In this document: positions 11,691-23,062 of the stretch, in pieces | How positions within the stretch are numbered: the stretch's first letter is position 1 | How the letters are laid out: each line of letters starts with the position of its first letter | Source of the DNA: Fasciola hepatica | Lineage: Eukaryota; Platyhelminthes; Trematoda; Plagiorchiida; Fasciolidae | Direction: 5' to 3' | Assembly: GCA_948099385.1 (NCBI GenBank) | Contig: CANUEZ040000107.1 | Span: 5,332,001 to 5,396,000, forward strand | Length of the DNA: 64,000 nt | Notes under the pieces: generated by a model | The model's input: only the letters and a program-made list of their open reading frames with translations | What the model was told of the DNA's origin: nothing | The model's database searches: none | Position numbers and translations under genes: made by a program

Positions 11691-12250
11691 ATGCATTTTC
11701 GGTTAAACAATGTTAACATTTCCTATTTCTCGCCAAGGACTACACGAAACACTTTATACTAGATTTTTTCTTTTCCAAGTGATGGTTGGTATCATAACTC
11801 GCTCGCATTTTGTGTGTATACTCTAACATCTCACTTTGGCTAGTGTGCCTTGTTTTTGCCTTACTAAGCAGTCTTTAAACTTCTCGTTCAGTTACTTACA
11901 CAAACGCTACAGACCTACCATCAGGAGTGTGAAGACAAGACAGTATAACTAACGGGTCACGAATCCCTCAGATGGGACAGAATAAATGGCCTTACCATAA
12001 CCTACGATTTATTGGAATCATTCTGTATTCCTAGATAACACCTGGTTGCAGTACACATGCTTTAGTTACTGAAAGTATTGTACCTTACAAACAGATAACA
12101 ACAAGAAATCTAATTCATTTCATCTACTGGGCAAGCCAGTTTAACGTTACACATTTATATAGTCAACGCACGGTCGAAGCATAAACCTGATATCTATGAA
12201 AGCGTTCGGGAAGACGTCGTGTGGAAATTCACTTTTCTATAACTTAACAG
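11691..12250. other. Nothing recognised; possible Gypsy 3' flank
   Basis: AT-rich sequence without a coding pattern. It could hold the 3' LTR of the preceding Gypsy relic, but no second copy of it was found in the window. The end of the stretch is a reasonable intron 3' end for the exon at 12,251. Confidence 0.25.
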
Positions 12251-12442
12251 CCAAGGAACACTAACGTTTTGTTGCGAGAAGCTTACATAAATTACATTAA
12301 TTCTCCTGGGTACCTTGCTGCGATATACAACTTCATCAAACAAAGTAAACCGAAAATGCGCACATCGTACAAGCTGGATACTTGTCTTGAACGAAATTAT
12401 CCTCCAGGGGACGTTTTAGTTTTTGAACAGTATATGGCAAGG
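12251..12442 (+). CDS. Unrecognised host exon, 64 codons, phase 0/0
   Basis: The segment follows TTTCTATAACTTAACAG and precedes GTGAGAAA. It is exactly 192 nt, open in the frame set by its first base, and in phase 0 at both ends. It encodes a peptide containing LLREAYINYINSPGYLAAIY, then NFIKQSKPKMRTSYKLDTCL and NYPPGDVLVFEQYM. The composition is that of a folded, helix-rich protein and does not resemble any retroelement domain seen in this window. I do not recognise the family and give no function. Splice-site quality, phase and composition together make it a better exon candidate than any other non-TE ORF here except TPX2 and HYPK. Confidence 0.5.
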
Positions 12443-13056
12443 GTGAGAAATCTCCATTCACATCCGAGTGAATGATATTTAAGGAACAGCATTCATTAAA
12501 CAAAATCATCGAAAAGTCGTTTATTTGGTTTCTACGCGCAGTTCGCCGAAAACATTGAACTTATGATTGCTGCGCCGTAATATGCGAAAAATACGGACCC
12601 CTTTTATTAACGGCTAACTTATCAGGAAGCCTGACCTTGATACGTGTAGAACAGCGGTCTTTCGGGTGAGACGTTTATTGTTTTTGCGGAACTAATTAAT
12701 CAGACTGATCATTGTTTTGTAAACGTCACCTTGATTTTCTTTCAAGCATCGTTCAGCCACAGTTTTGCTGACTTCGAGTTCGTGACACTGGAAGGAAAAT
12801 AAAAGTAGAGTTGATACATCGGCGTGTCCTCAAATTAAATACTGATTTAGATCGTTGCAACGAACACACATTAGGAAGCGGCTTATTGTTTGTTTGTACT
12901 GAGTATTACTAGAAAGCAATACATCTCATTCCACGACTTAACAAGCAGCCCAGGTAAAGTGGATTCAGTTCTATTCATCCCCGACAATCCAGAGGATTGC
13001 ATTGGGGAGTAGTAGTGAATTGCCGTATAGTCCAGTGAAGTGAAAAGTAAGGACGG
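12443..13056 (+). other. Probable intron after the unrecognised exon
   Basis: The stretch opens with GTGAGAAA and has no open frame of note. No repeat was recognised. Confidence 0.25.
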
Positions 13057-13310
13057 ATGCTGAAATTACCGCTAATGAGAATCACTGGTACAGTAAAATC
13101 AAAGGCACATAGATACACACGTCAAGTTGCTCACCACTGCACTCACAAAGCACTATCCGTTTTGGAGCACTGCTGGAATCTCGCTGAACATTGCATTAGT
13201 AATGCTGGCATTACGCGTGAAGCGTTGAGATTTAGAGTTCAATTGATCGACCAGGCACAAACGGGCGGCTGTTGGAGGACATGCTGAGGCAACTAATGCA
13301 TGGTGAACAG
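13057..13310 (+). pseudogene. Possible degenerate or mis-framed exon
   Basis: One frame reads HKALSVLEHCWNLAEHCISN then TREALRFRVQLIDQAQTGG. One base out of frame it continues LLEDMLRQLMHGEQ straight into the donor GTAAGAAA at 13,311. The two halves look like one helical protein segment broken by a 1-nt deletion near 13,267. Alternatively a 25-codon exon 13,236-13,310 uses the weak acceptor GAGATTTAG. No good acceptor fits the long frame, and the family is unknown. It may belong to the same gene as the exon at 12,251. Confidence 0.25.
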
Positions 13311-13599
13311 GTAAGAAAACCATGAGCGGTGAACTTAGCCATGTAGGACGTTAAATGTCAAGATTTGGGCTCGTGACATTCATTAAACGGGTGATCGGAG
13401 GAGGGGGGGGGGTGCATTGACCTCGAGGAAAGATGTGTACTACCGGGCACGTCTCCAGGTCGCGGGACGGCCACCAAGTCGATTGTTAGTCGTAAATAAA
13501 GCGGATTTAGGCCCCCGAATAAGCAACCATGGACCAGTGGGGACAATGCCTGAGTACGCGATGAATCTTTGTTTGGCTAGCGACTTCCTCTCAAAAATA

Positions 13600-15960
13600 C
13601 CGTGAAAGTATGTTGACTGCATTGCGACGTGGTGCATGCGGCCCGCCACCAAATAAGGCCGTCGGCTCTGCTGTCTCGCAGGTTGCCCTTGGATGTGCTA
13701 GAGGTGCAGCCTCAAACGAAAAAGGCTGAACTGGGCTACCGAGTATCACGAAATCCCAGAACGGTGCTGGGGACATCGCTGCGTACTACTATTCCCAAGA
13801 CCTTTCATGGATTACTACGAAATTACGCGCTCTTTTCATGCTACGATATTCCCGGTAAGCGACGTGCTTCGTATCCCAGCAGTGGAGATTAAAGAAAGCG
13901 AGCTGGGATTCTCTACTTCAGAAAACAAGCACTCAGCCCGGTGGAGGTTGAAAACGCTACTGGACGTAGGCAGCTAAAGTGTGACAATGCGAACGGTACT
14001 TGATTACCACCTAGATGCTGCTTGCCTCTCGGAAGTCCGACTATCCAACTCAGATACTCTGTGTTAAGGTTCCGGAAGTGGATAGTCTATCGGCCGTATC
14101 ACAGCGGGCCCGCAGAAAACTCCATCATATCGCTTTTGCCCTTAGCAAAAAAAAAGCCAGCAATCTCTGACTTTTTGATAAACGATTTCCTCCAGGTTGG
14201 CTCTTGCATGTTTCAAGGGCTCGCTGCAGAACTTGTCGGTGAATGCGATTTGTGTCAACCGATGCAGCTGAAAAAAGCGCATGAATTCCACGACAACTTA
14301 ATCAATCGTGTCCAAAGACGCGACACAGTTTTCGTCGCCGGAGACTGGAAGCACGAATAGGCCTCTCGGAAGATCCCACTCGCCAAGTCATAGGAATGTT
14401 TAGACCTGGTCAACTTTGCGAGAACAGGCACTGCCGTTGCACACAGATTGGTCATCTGCAACAGGCGCTTCTAACATCCCAAAAACATTTGCTGACCTGG
14501 TACTCAAACGACGGTTGCACCACGCACCAGATCGATTATATCTTGGTGCGATTCTGTTGTGAGTCGCTGGCGGAAGGCTGTCGTCTGTACCGCGGCCCAG
14601 TGACAGGAAACACGAGCGGTACATGCCATGTCCTTGTGCATACACGCTTCAAAATCTATGTCTACGCGCCCCAAAGCCCCACCGTCAAACCGAATCAATA
14701 CAGCAGCCCTAAAAGTTCCAGGAAAGCCCAATGCTCCACCGAACGCTATTGCGACTTAACTGGCTACGTTAAGCAGCGTGCGGTTGGATTGGTTCATCGT
14801 AAAAGAACAGTGGGAGGTGTTCGAGTTGGTGGTCAAAGAAAGGGGGGAGAACTGGGAAACATCTAGAAGACTGGATCTCGGCAACCACATTGCAGCTATC
14901 GGTCAAGACACAGGAATTCCGACTACTAGGAAGCAGTAAACACCTGCAGGCTATAACGAGAAGCCTCGCGCTCGGCTAGGGCTGATCGTAAGAGGTACTA
15001 GATGGAAGTAGCGAAGAGGATGGAGATCACATCGGGTATTGACAACTTCGGTAAACTATTTCAACTTATCTCAATAATTTTAAATATTTGTGTTGGTTGT
15101 CATGATGTTCTGATCGCTGAGCTTGGCGTTTAGATCGCAAACGTTTCATCACCAGTCGAGGTGACATCATCAGTGCACTTACTCCCGACGCTTTGAATGG
15201 ACGATGCGAGCCTGTGTCCGTCCTACGCGACGGAACAGGCTGGCTTGTTCTTGAATAGAAAACAGAACGTTGGGTAGAGCATTCTGACTGACTTGTCAAC
15301 AGACCTGATCAAACCACGGACCTACCACCCTCTTTGAGTTCAGAGACTACGACGTTAACTACGAGCCACCAAGTATGACGAAAATCATCAGGATCGTCAA
15401 CACGCTGAAAACCTGAAGCCATTGGAGAGGATAGCATTCTACCAGAGTTGGATAAGACCTGTTTGTCATCACTAACCGACAGGTTCCACGAGCTATTCCG
15501 TTCTATATAGGAAAATGAGATAGAGGGGTTGGGGTGCGTCTATTCTGTTAATCATTCACAAGGAAGACAAGACTGCAAGAACTGTCGAGAGAGCAGCACG
15601 ATTGACGTAGCTGCTAAGATCTGCGTACTGCTACTCAGTTACGAGAGTCCCGAATCCCACCGAACCAAGAGGCTTCCGCCGTGGTACAGTCTGTGTGACC
15701 CAAAATTTCACACTGCGTTGAGTACTGGAACACCAGTACAAGTTCCAACAGCCAAGTTACTTGCTTCACTGACTTCCGTGCTGACTTTGATTCGGTCAAT
15801 CGTGAATGCTTATGTGGTACACTGGATTCCGACTGTATGCCTGCCAAACAAGGATTCTGAGGATTTTTCTATTGCATACTTGCGTATAAGTGCAATGGAA
15901 GGGTTATAACCCATAGCTACCAAGGCCCACTGCACTAGTGAGGATAACCGATAACCAGAC
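13600..15960 (+). mobile_element. RTE-type LINE (plus copy): 5' region, endonuclease, part of RT
   Basis: From about 13,940 broken frames read LLDVGS, DAACLSEVRLSNSD (start of the apurinic-type endonuclease), VFVAGDW at about 14,330, then blocks corresponding to HLLTWYSNDG and the DYIL motif near 14,500-14,550. An endonuclease-RT linker GIDNFGKLFQLI follows at about 15,040, and RT block CFTDFRADFDSVNRECLCG lies near 15,770. The same succession occurs in the minus-strand copy at 16,391-20,035, which supports both calls. The RT is cut off before its catalytic box. Numerous stops and frameshifts make this a dead copy. A roughly 115-bp insert sits in the linker at 15,068-15,182. Confidence 0.8.
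15068..15182 (-). ncRNA. Small insert with hammerhead-like core
   Basis: The two LINE linker halves (GIDNFGKLFQLI before, VLRDGTGWLV after) are separated here by extra sequence absent from the other RTE copy. On the minus strand it contains CTGATGA (15,167-15,173), a helix GTCACC/GGTGAT (15,160-15,165 with 15,148-15,153, one wobble), then GAAAC (15,143-15,147). A hairpin CGTTT/AAACG (15,139-15,143 with 15,127-15,131) follows, and then GCC. This is the order of a hammerhead ribozyme core, but the base pair flanking CTGATGA is imperfect, the expected GUH cleavage triplet reads GCC, and stem I is weak. Self-cleavage is therefore doubtful; a derived retroelement motif is the safer reading. Confidence 0.3.
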
Positions 15961-15990
15961 CCGTGGTAGACTACATGCTCTCGTTCCATT
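15905..15990 (-). repeat. Dispersed repeat R1, short copy
   Basis: CCATAGCTACCAAGGCCCAC and the following GATAACCGATAACCAGACCC match the copy at 22,920-23,062 (CCATAGCCACGAAGGCCCAC, then GGTATAACTGGCAACCAGAC). Orientation is set by the plus-strand copy at 26,549. Confidence 0.6.
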
Positions 15991-15999
15991 CTGTGTTTC

Positions 16000-16390
16000 A
16001 CTCAAACCAATAGCCATAAAATCAAGAAGTCATTCAACGAAAGACAGCTTTTACCAAATCTGAAGTTCAACGGTTGATGCAGTCTGGAATTATCGGACCA
16101 TCTAATTTCCCGTGTAGAGCATAGGTTTTGGTAACCTCCGCTGATCTCCATAAACGTCGCACGGTAATCGACTATAGTTAAACTATCAATCGATACACTT
16201 TCCTGGGCGTATATTTATTTTCACGGATGGACGACTTGATCGCGAAAATCTCCAGATACAGCAAGCCCGATCTGACAAGATCCCTATCCGCGCCGATGAG
16301 AAGATGTATACATCATTTAAAGTTTGGGGTAAGCTGTACCAATCTTACCGTATTTCTCCCAGTTACAAACAGAGTGGCTTACTCATTTTT
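16000..16390 (+). mobile_element. Ty3/Gypsy RT, first half (left part of split element)
   Basis: Broken plus frames give QSGIIGPSNFPCRA, HKRRTVIDYS and TINRYTFLGVYLFSRMDDLI, then AKISRYSKPDL, RISPSYKQ and a worn VTNRVAYSF. This is the Gypsy RT from the S(P)W motif through the D-containing block to the VTN motif. The sequence stops just before the YxDD block, and that block is found at about 20,060, beyond an antisense RTE LINE. The two parts are read as one element split by insertion. Confidence 0.8.
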
Positions 16391-19300
16391 TTACTTTTAT
16401 GCGATGTCTCTGATGATAACTGTCCACGCGTACCGGTCTGCGGCAGGGTCTGAACACCGAAAAATCCAGTTGCTGCGCCCGTCGCGTTCTCCAAAGACCG
16501 ACTGGAGATCTAGGCGATCCATGTCTGCCTTGAAAGTGCTAACCCATGTTTCCAGTTGGCCACCAAGGCGACATTTCCCATCTGAGTGGGATGATGATAG
16601 TAGGCTCCTCTCCGTACGTTCCCTTTTGGGTCGTCGTAGGACATGACCAAACCACTGTAGGAGACGCCGTCGGAGGAAAAAAGAAAGTCGTTGTGTTCGC
16701 ACAGTGTTAACGCACAGCGAAGTTTGTGACGCGATCATACCACTTGATTTTTACCGTGTAGCGGAGACACCAGTGACCGAAGCTTTCCAGTCTTTTCGTG
16801 TCGTCTACTCTCAACGGCCAAGTTCCGCAGGCGTACATAAGAACTAGGCGGACGGCAGCTCGATATATGCGGAGCTTCGTGTGGAGGCTTATTTCGCTGC
16901 GAGACCACAACGATTTGCGGAGTTATAGGAACGCTCTCCTTGCGCAGTCGACACGAAGCTTAATGTCGTCCGTGGCCTGACCGTTTGGCTGGATGGTAGG
17001 ACCGAGGTACTTGGAGTGATGCAGCTGTTCCAGATTTTCGCTATTGACGCGTGTAGAGTGTGTCGAGTCTTGTGAAGTCGTGAAGAATTTCGTTTTTGTA
17101 GTGTTTATCTCCAGACCAACAGCCTTACCTTCACATACAGTACGGTCAAGAACCGGCTGCAGAGTTCCGGGATCCTCTCCCAGAATGATAATGTCGTCGG
17201 CAAATTCGAGGTCTGTAACCCGAGAGTCGTGGCCAAGTTGTATTCCTCGAAAGTTGTTGAGGGCGCGACGCATTACCCAGTCAATAGCGTAGTTAAATAG
17301 GGCTCGGGATAGAAAGCATCCTTGGCGGACGCCGGCGTCGATTGGGAACTCCTGAGACTCTTCGCCGTAGGCGCGGATGCGCACCTGCGTTGTCGAGTAT
17401 TATGATCTTACCAATCTGACGTACTTTTCGGGCATTCGGTCGTTTCGCAGTACGCTCCAGAGTGACTGTTTGTCGATGGAGTCGAATGCTGGCCGAAAGT
17501 CAATGAAGCACGCTGTGGTGGGCTGTTGGAATTTATAGCGGTGTTCAGGGATTCGGCGTAGCGTCAGGATCTGGTCAACATAGCCTCTCCTCCAACGAAA
17601 ACCACACTTGTTGGAGCGTGTTCGCGCATCCCGAACAGCAACAAAGCGATTAAGCAGAGTGGTCGCGAACAATTTAGCAGCTATATCAATGAGGCTGATA
17701 CCCCTGTAGTTCGCGCAGGCAGTCTTGTCTCCATTTTTGGTATACGGAGTAGGATAGAGGTTGACCAGTCTTCGGGGAAAACTTCGGTGGCCCAGATAAG
17801 ACGGAAGAGCGTGCTTAGTGAGTCCAACAGAATTAGCAAACAGGATTTGAAGATCTCAGGTGGTATGTAATCCTCCCCCGATGTCCTCTTGTTTCTCATG
17901 GTTTGAGCTGCGGAGACGATTTCCGATTCGTTGGGAGGCTCGAGGTCGACCACACATTGTTCTATGTCGCCTGCTATCGTTATACAGATGGACTGGTTGG
18001 GAGGACGACTGAACAGCTGACTGAAGTGTTCGACCCATCTTTGGAGCTTCTGGTCGTAACCCGATATGAGGTGGCCTCTATCGCCACCTATCGTGGGAGG
18101 AGGAGGTTGCGCCTTCCCCGAAGAGGAGCGTATGAGTCGGAAAAGCCTCCCAAAGTCCCCTACAGCTGCTGCTGCCTCCATCCAGTCTGCGATTTCAGAC
18201 CAAAATCGTTTACGGTCGCTCCTCACTCAGCGTATAGCTTCGCGCGAAGGTTACGGTAATCAGGCGAATTGCGGAGTCTCGCGTCCCTAGCCTTAGCGCA
18301 ACAGTTAAGGATTTCTGCAGGGATCCAATTTTTCCTATGCCACTTTGTCTTGCCTAGCTGTTCAAGGGAGGTGCCGGCGATGGATACTTTTAGCCCCGTC
18401 TATTTCCCATTTACGCCACCGTCTCATCGATCTCAGTTAGTCTGGACGAGATCGCACTTGACAGGGCTTGAACGTTGTCCGGGATTGCTAGCTTGGAAGT
18501 ATTTACTGTGCAATGAGGTCTTGATTTTTGCCGTACTGAAAGGTGAAGCTCAAGACGAGCGCGTAAAGATGTGGTCCGTGCCGTTGGTATTTCCCGTTAC
18601 GCCGCCCCGATATGCCCGACGGTTCTCGACAGATGATACCCAACAAGAGCGCACCAAGATGTAGTCGATTTAGTTCGTTGTCCTACCATCGTTGAAATAC
18701 CAGGTCAGCAGGTGTCTTTTTGGATGCGAGAAGCGGGTATTGGCGACAACCAGTCGATTGAGATCTGCAAACCTGGCCAGGCGGTCACCATTTTCGTATC
18801 GCACGTCGAGGCCAAATTTCCCCAGCACATGTTGGGTATACTCATCTGCTGGTCCCCGTACGCGCGTTCCAATCTCCTGCAATCAGCAGAATATCTCGCC
18901 TGGGAACCCGGTTGACTGAATTCTGAAGTTCGCTGCGGAAGACAACTTTAGTGGTTGGTTCCGCATGCAGCGTTGGGGTGTAGACTACAATCACAGTCAC
19001 GTTGAACGGATTACTCCTGAGTCATGCCACGGCAGTTCTTGGAGAAAATGCTTCCCAAGAGATCAGGGCGTTGTGTGCTTGACTGTTCATTGCGATCGCA
19101 ACTCCATCAAGCCCAGAATTGTCTGCTGGCCACTGTGGTAAATTCAGAAGGATGCGTCCGTCTGGGGGTGCTTGAACATATCGGCTGCCGGAGTTGGGTG
19201 GGCGTGCTTCGGATAGACAAGCTACGTCCATTTCGTAATCGTAGTATGTGCATGGTAATGCACTGGCTACCTGCATCTAGAAGAGTTCTTACGTTTCAGG

Positions 19301-20035
19301 AGGCTACGTGAACTGATGACCTTGTATTCCGGTTTAGGTTCCCAGCTCGTGTTTGGGTCACCCCGGTCGCTGGGGGAGTACAGGGCACGTCGCTTACCGG
19401 GGACGCCGTAGTATGATCAGAGCTAATCATAGAGACAAAATCCATGAAGAGGCTTTGGAGTTCGGTACGAAGTGCATCCCCAGCGCTACTCAGCTTTTGT
19501 TCGACGTTGCATCTCTAGCCCATGCACAGCTAAGTGCTACCTGCCAGGCAACAGGGAGTTTTTGTGTTGGGAGCCGGTGGCCGATCGAGCGGATCACGCG
19601 CCTTTTGGATGGTGGTTTACTAATCCGGGATGCCCAACGCGTCCAAGTGATCGTGGTGCAGGGTTGCCGGTGGCTCTCTAGGAGCTCGTTCGCCATTCGG
19701 TAGAGGTTACCTAGACCGAGGGGTCCATGCAACCCTGTTGACTGGACGTATTTCATTGGTAGCCATTGGATCTAACAGATCTTATCCGCCTATGCAGAAG
19801 GTTCCACCTTCGCATGCTGGGCGCCGTCTCATCGAGGTTTTTCGGCCTTGGATACCTTCCACCTAGTTTGTCCCGCCTGTGGTTCGCCGGGGCGTGGCCA
19901 CTAATGCGTGCCTCAGCTTCGTGGAGCCACAGGTGAGAGTTGGGTAAATGATGGAGACCAAAGAGATGGCAAATACCCCAAAGGGCATGACAGTCTATCA
20001 ACTCATAGGTGATACTCCTCGCAGATACCCCATAC
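16391..20035 (-). mobile_element. RTE-type LINE, near full length, inserted in Gypsy pol
   Basis: Read on the minus strand: 5' region to about 19,350; endonuclease from EMDVACLSEARPPNSGS (about 19,220) through IAGDWNAR (about 18,890) to HLLTWYFNDGRTTN (18,670-18,710); linker with DFGRLFRLIRSS (18,140); RT with TSGEDYIPPEIF, CGFRWRRGYVDQILTLRRI and DAGVRQGCFLSRALFNYAI; catalytic FADD at about 17,200; C-terminal EISLHTKLRIYRAAVRLVLM and CLRYTVKIKWYDR; end AADRYAWTVIIRDIA near 16,400. An A-rich stretch follows the stop on the minus strand. Several frameshifts separate the ORFs, but RT segments of 153 and 181 codons remain open, so it is younger than the plus copy at 13.6-16 kb. Confidence 0.88.
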
Positions 20036-21870
20036 ACCACCATTGAAATCACTGAAAACGACAAGCCGTCTGGTACATTCGCTTATGTGGATAATTTAGT
20101 GATAAGCGGCAAAACCGAACAAAAGCACGATCAGAACTTGTCCAGGTTTCTCGAGGTTGCTTGAAAATATGGTATCACACTCAATTACGAAGAGTATCAT
20201 TCGCACTCGGCATCTTACTCTACTCAGTTTTAAAGTTTCTAGAAGAACGAGCAGACCGGATCCAGTACGACTAAGACCGCTGTAACAGCTTCTATCGCCT
20301 ACTAACACCGAACCACAACGGTGTGCAGTCTGCATGTTTGCTCACAATTCCCAATAGATACCTCACTTCTCCGATAAAATTAGTCTGTTTGTTCGAAACC
20401 GAACCTTCCTCCTTTCGGGGAAAGTCTTGGAAACTATTGAGCAATTGGAAAAGCAGCTGGAAAAAGTTGTCACCAACGAGCCTGGTGTCGCTTTGGTTGT
20501 AGAAACAGGTGTATCAGACATCGCAATAGCTGCGTCTCTCAATCAAATGGTCGCGGACCCTATCACCTTCAGAACGTTGATATTTGACAGTGGAGAAAGA
20601 AACGCATGCCACCGTAGAGGCCCTGTGGAAATGACGTCACTTTCTGGTTAGTTGTCATTTCAAGTTGATAACTGGCCAACGATCTGTTGCTTTTGTTTGG
20701 TCAGTGACCTGAAGGAGAAATCAGAAATGAAGAAATGGCGTTCGTGTCAGATCTCCCGCCAATCATTTATCGTCCTGTCTCGGAAAACTACGTGACCGAC
20801 ACACTTTCTCGAGGATTCTGCGGAACTTTGATTATTTTCGACTTCAGTGCTCTGCGTAACCGCTTGTGCCATCCAGGAGTAAAGCGTATGTAGCACTTTA
20901 TATGATAGCGAAACCCGCTTTTTACCGTTGGTGATGTGAAGTTTGTCACTGCTCAGTGTCAAGCGTTTGTAGAGATCAAGCCCATATTCTACAGGCTACC
21001 ACAAGTGCACCTTATCAAGGCAGCGCGATCGTTCGAGCGTCCCAGCATTGGCTTCAAAGGACCCCTGCCTAGCATCACCAGAAATCGCTTTCTGCTCACT
21101 ATTATTGATGAATTTTCACGATTTTTATTCGTGTATTCTTGATCTGACACGTCTACTTCGACGGTCGTTAGATGTTTGACTAATTTGTTCTATTTTCGGA
21201 ATGCCCAGCTTCATACACTCCGACCGTGGATCGTCATTTGTCTGAGTAATTTCAAACTTTCCGTTATAGCCGAGGTATCGCAATCAGTCGCACAACGGCC
21301 TGCAATCCACAGTGTAACGGTCAGGTAGAACGCCTCAATGGCGCACTCCGGAAATTTATTACACTTGCGCCTAAGTCCCGCCAACTGCCCATTGCACCAT
21401 GGGAAGCTGTACTTTCAGACGCATTTCGTTCCATCCGTTCCCTTTTCCGTACAGCCAATAATGCCACGCCTCCCGAGCGTCTCTTTCAGTCCAACCGGAA
21501 AGCTACCACGAGGCCGTTACTCCCCAGTTGGCTACTGACCTCTGATCGCGTACTTATTCGCAAACAGTCATGCATCTGAGTTTGATCCTCTGGTAGAAGT
21601 GGAACTCGTAGAGTGCAATCCCAACTGCGCACATGTACGTTATGATGATGGCCGGGAGGATACTGTATCTCTCAAATACGTTGCCCCATCTGCACGAACC
21701 TGAATCAGTAGTGAAACATGTGCCTACGCTAGATGAGCCTGAAGATTCAGACACAAAAGATCCCACGACCAAGCGCCCTAGTGAATCCATATACCCTAAC
21801 TTGCTCGCCTCTCTCATAGAAGAACCACCAAAGTTCGACTCAGTGAGAGAAATCAGTAGACTCCAGTAGC
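20036..21870 (+). mobile_element. Ty3/Gypsy RT end, RNase H and integrase (right part of split element)
   Basis: GTFAYVDNLVISGKTEQ near 20,070 is the RT YxDD block, with the second D changed to N. The frames go on with LEKQLEKVVTNEPGVALVVE and GVSDIAIAASLNQM (RNase H, about 20,430-20,560), VTDTLSRGFCG and LRNRLCHPGVKRM (integrase zinc region, about 20,790-20,890). The integrase core ERPSIGFKGPLPSITRN, FLLTIIDEFSRFLFVYS follows at 21,040-21,140, then GQVERLNGALRKFI and the C-terminal AHVRYDDGREDTVSLKYVAP at about 21,635-21,695. Stops, frameshifts and YVDN in place of YVDD show an inactive copy. Confidence 0.87.
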
Positions 21871-22129
21871 GCGTGCGCCCTTACTAATTAAGAAACGGGA
21901 ACGTGAGTTTATCAACCCTTTTGCTGTCAGTAAACCTTATTCGCTACGTGTACCACATCCTTTTGCGTTCCCCGAAATACTCCCGTGGGAAGTGAATGTG
22001 GTAAACTGAATACTTCCGTTTCATTCTCGTTCTCGCCAGTAGTTTTCTGATTCCATTTCGGCTGTATGACTTGAGTCGAAACTGATGAAAGCCCGTAAAC
22101 GACCATTCCGACTTTTTTATTTATCTCAC

Positions 22130-22215
22130 CTGTGTAGCCCGTCATCACAACCCCGAGACCTGGAATAAAGAACCACAAAATGTCTCAACAGGTCAGATGT
22201 GGTAACGAGCCGCCA
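22130..22215 (-). repeat. Dispersed repeat R1, short copy
   Basis: GAGACCTGG, AAGAACCACAAAATGTCTCA and GTGGTAACGA align with the copy at 22,920-23,062 in the same orientation. It follows the Gypsy right part and about 260 bp of unassigned sequence (21,871-22,129). Confidence 0.5.
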
Positions 22216-22219
22216 CTAG

Positions 22220-22850
22220 CGCACGAGTCCGAATGTACGGCGACGAATCTCCTGAGTTCATAATTAATACCAGAGTGAGACAGGGCTGCCCTCTCTCACC
22301 AGTGCTGTTCAGCTGCAGTCAGCTGGACAATTAATAGTCTTGGCTGGTTAATCCGCCGTACAACTGAGTTCAAAAGTCCACATATCGGGTCTGCAGTTTG
22401 CGGAGGATAATATCGTACTTAGAAATTTTCCCGCCAGATTTGAGCCAGTCCTCGACCGACTTAATTGCTTCGTGTGAATACTGGCATTAATTCGGCGGGA
22501 ACGAAGACTTTTCCGACCTGCCTAGTCAGTTCAGCAGTTTCAATTACGGCCAAACAGTTGAATGTATACCATCACTGAAATATCCAGGGTCAGTTCTACT
22601 CTTGAACGGCCAGATACAGTAATATCAAGGGTTGACAAGGCACAGAGCCCCGCTTCAGCCCCGACGTGTGCTGAGGACATGCTGCGCGACTAGCCTTGCA
22701 ACCAAGATTCGCATCTTTAGTACCGCTGTCCGATCCGTACTCAAGTGTGTGAAACTTGGCCACTAAGAACTGAGCATGCTAGGAGGCTGGAAGCCTTGGA
22801 CCTCTGGCGTTTGCGCCCAGTTTTTCGCACCAATTGGCAAGAATATACGA
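22220..22850 (+). mobile_element. RTE-type LINE fragment: RT middle and C-terminal region
   Basis: Plus frames read NTRVRQGCPLSPVLF (about 22,270), LQFAEDNIVL (worn FADD box, about 22,390), KYPGSVLLLNGQ (about 22,580), then FSTAVRSVLK and a tail corresponding to the WALRxEDxRRLExFDxxCLR block at 22,750-22,800. The catalytic box reads FAEDN, so the first catalytic Asp is lost. Both ends are truncated. Confidence 0.75.
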
Positions 22851-22919
22851 CGACGAAGTAAAGAGGCGATGCTGCGAAATCGGCCAACTTTCCGTCCTTT
22901 TTTATTACATGCCTGTGCA

Positions 22920-23062
22920 TGAGAACAGTGGAAAGGGTATATACCCCATAGCCACGAAGGCCCACTGCACTATCAGGTATAACTGGCAACCAGACCCTGA
23001 GACTTGGAGTGGAGAACCACATGAGGCCCCAATAGGTCCAGTGTGGTAACGATCCGTACGAC
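22920..23062 (-). repeat. Dispersed repeat R1
   Basis: On the minus strand this reads CCTATTGGGGCCTCATGTGG, CCAAGTCTCAGGGTCTGGTT and GTGCAGTGGGCCTTCGTGGC. The same order occurs on the plus strand at 26,549-26,700. No coding capacity is evident. The family is unknown to me. Confidence 0.7.

Noticed and set aside
18260..18664. 131-codon plus-strand ORF similar to one at 145-384
   Set aside because: The similarity is real but reflects the antisense strand of two RTE LINE copies.
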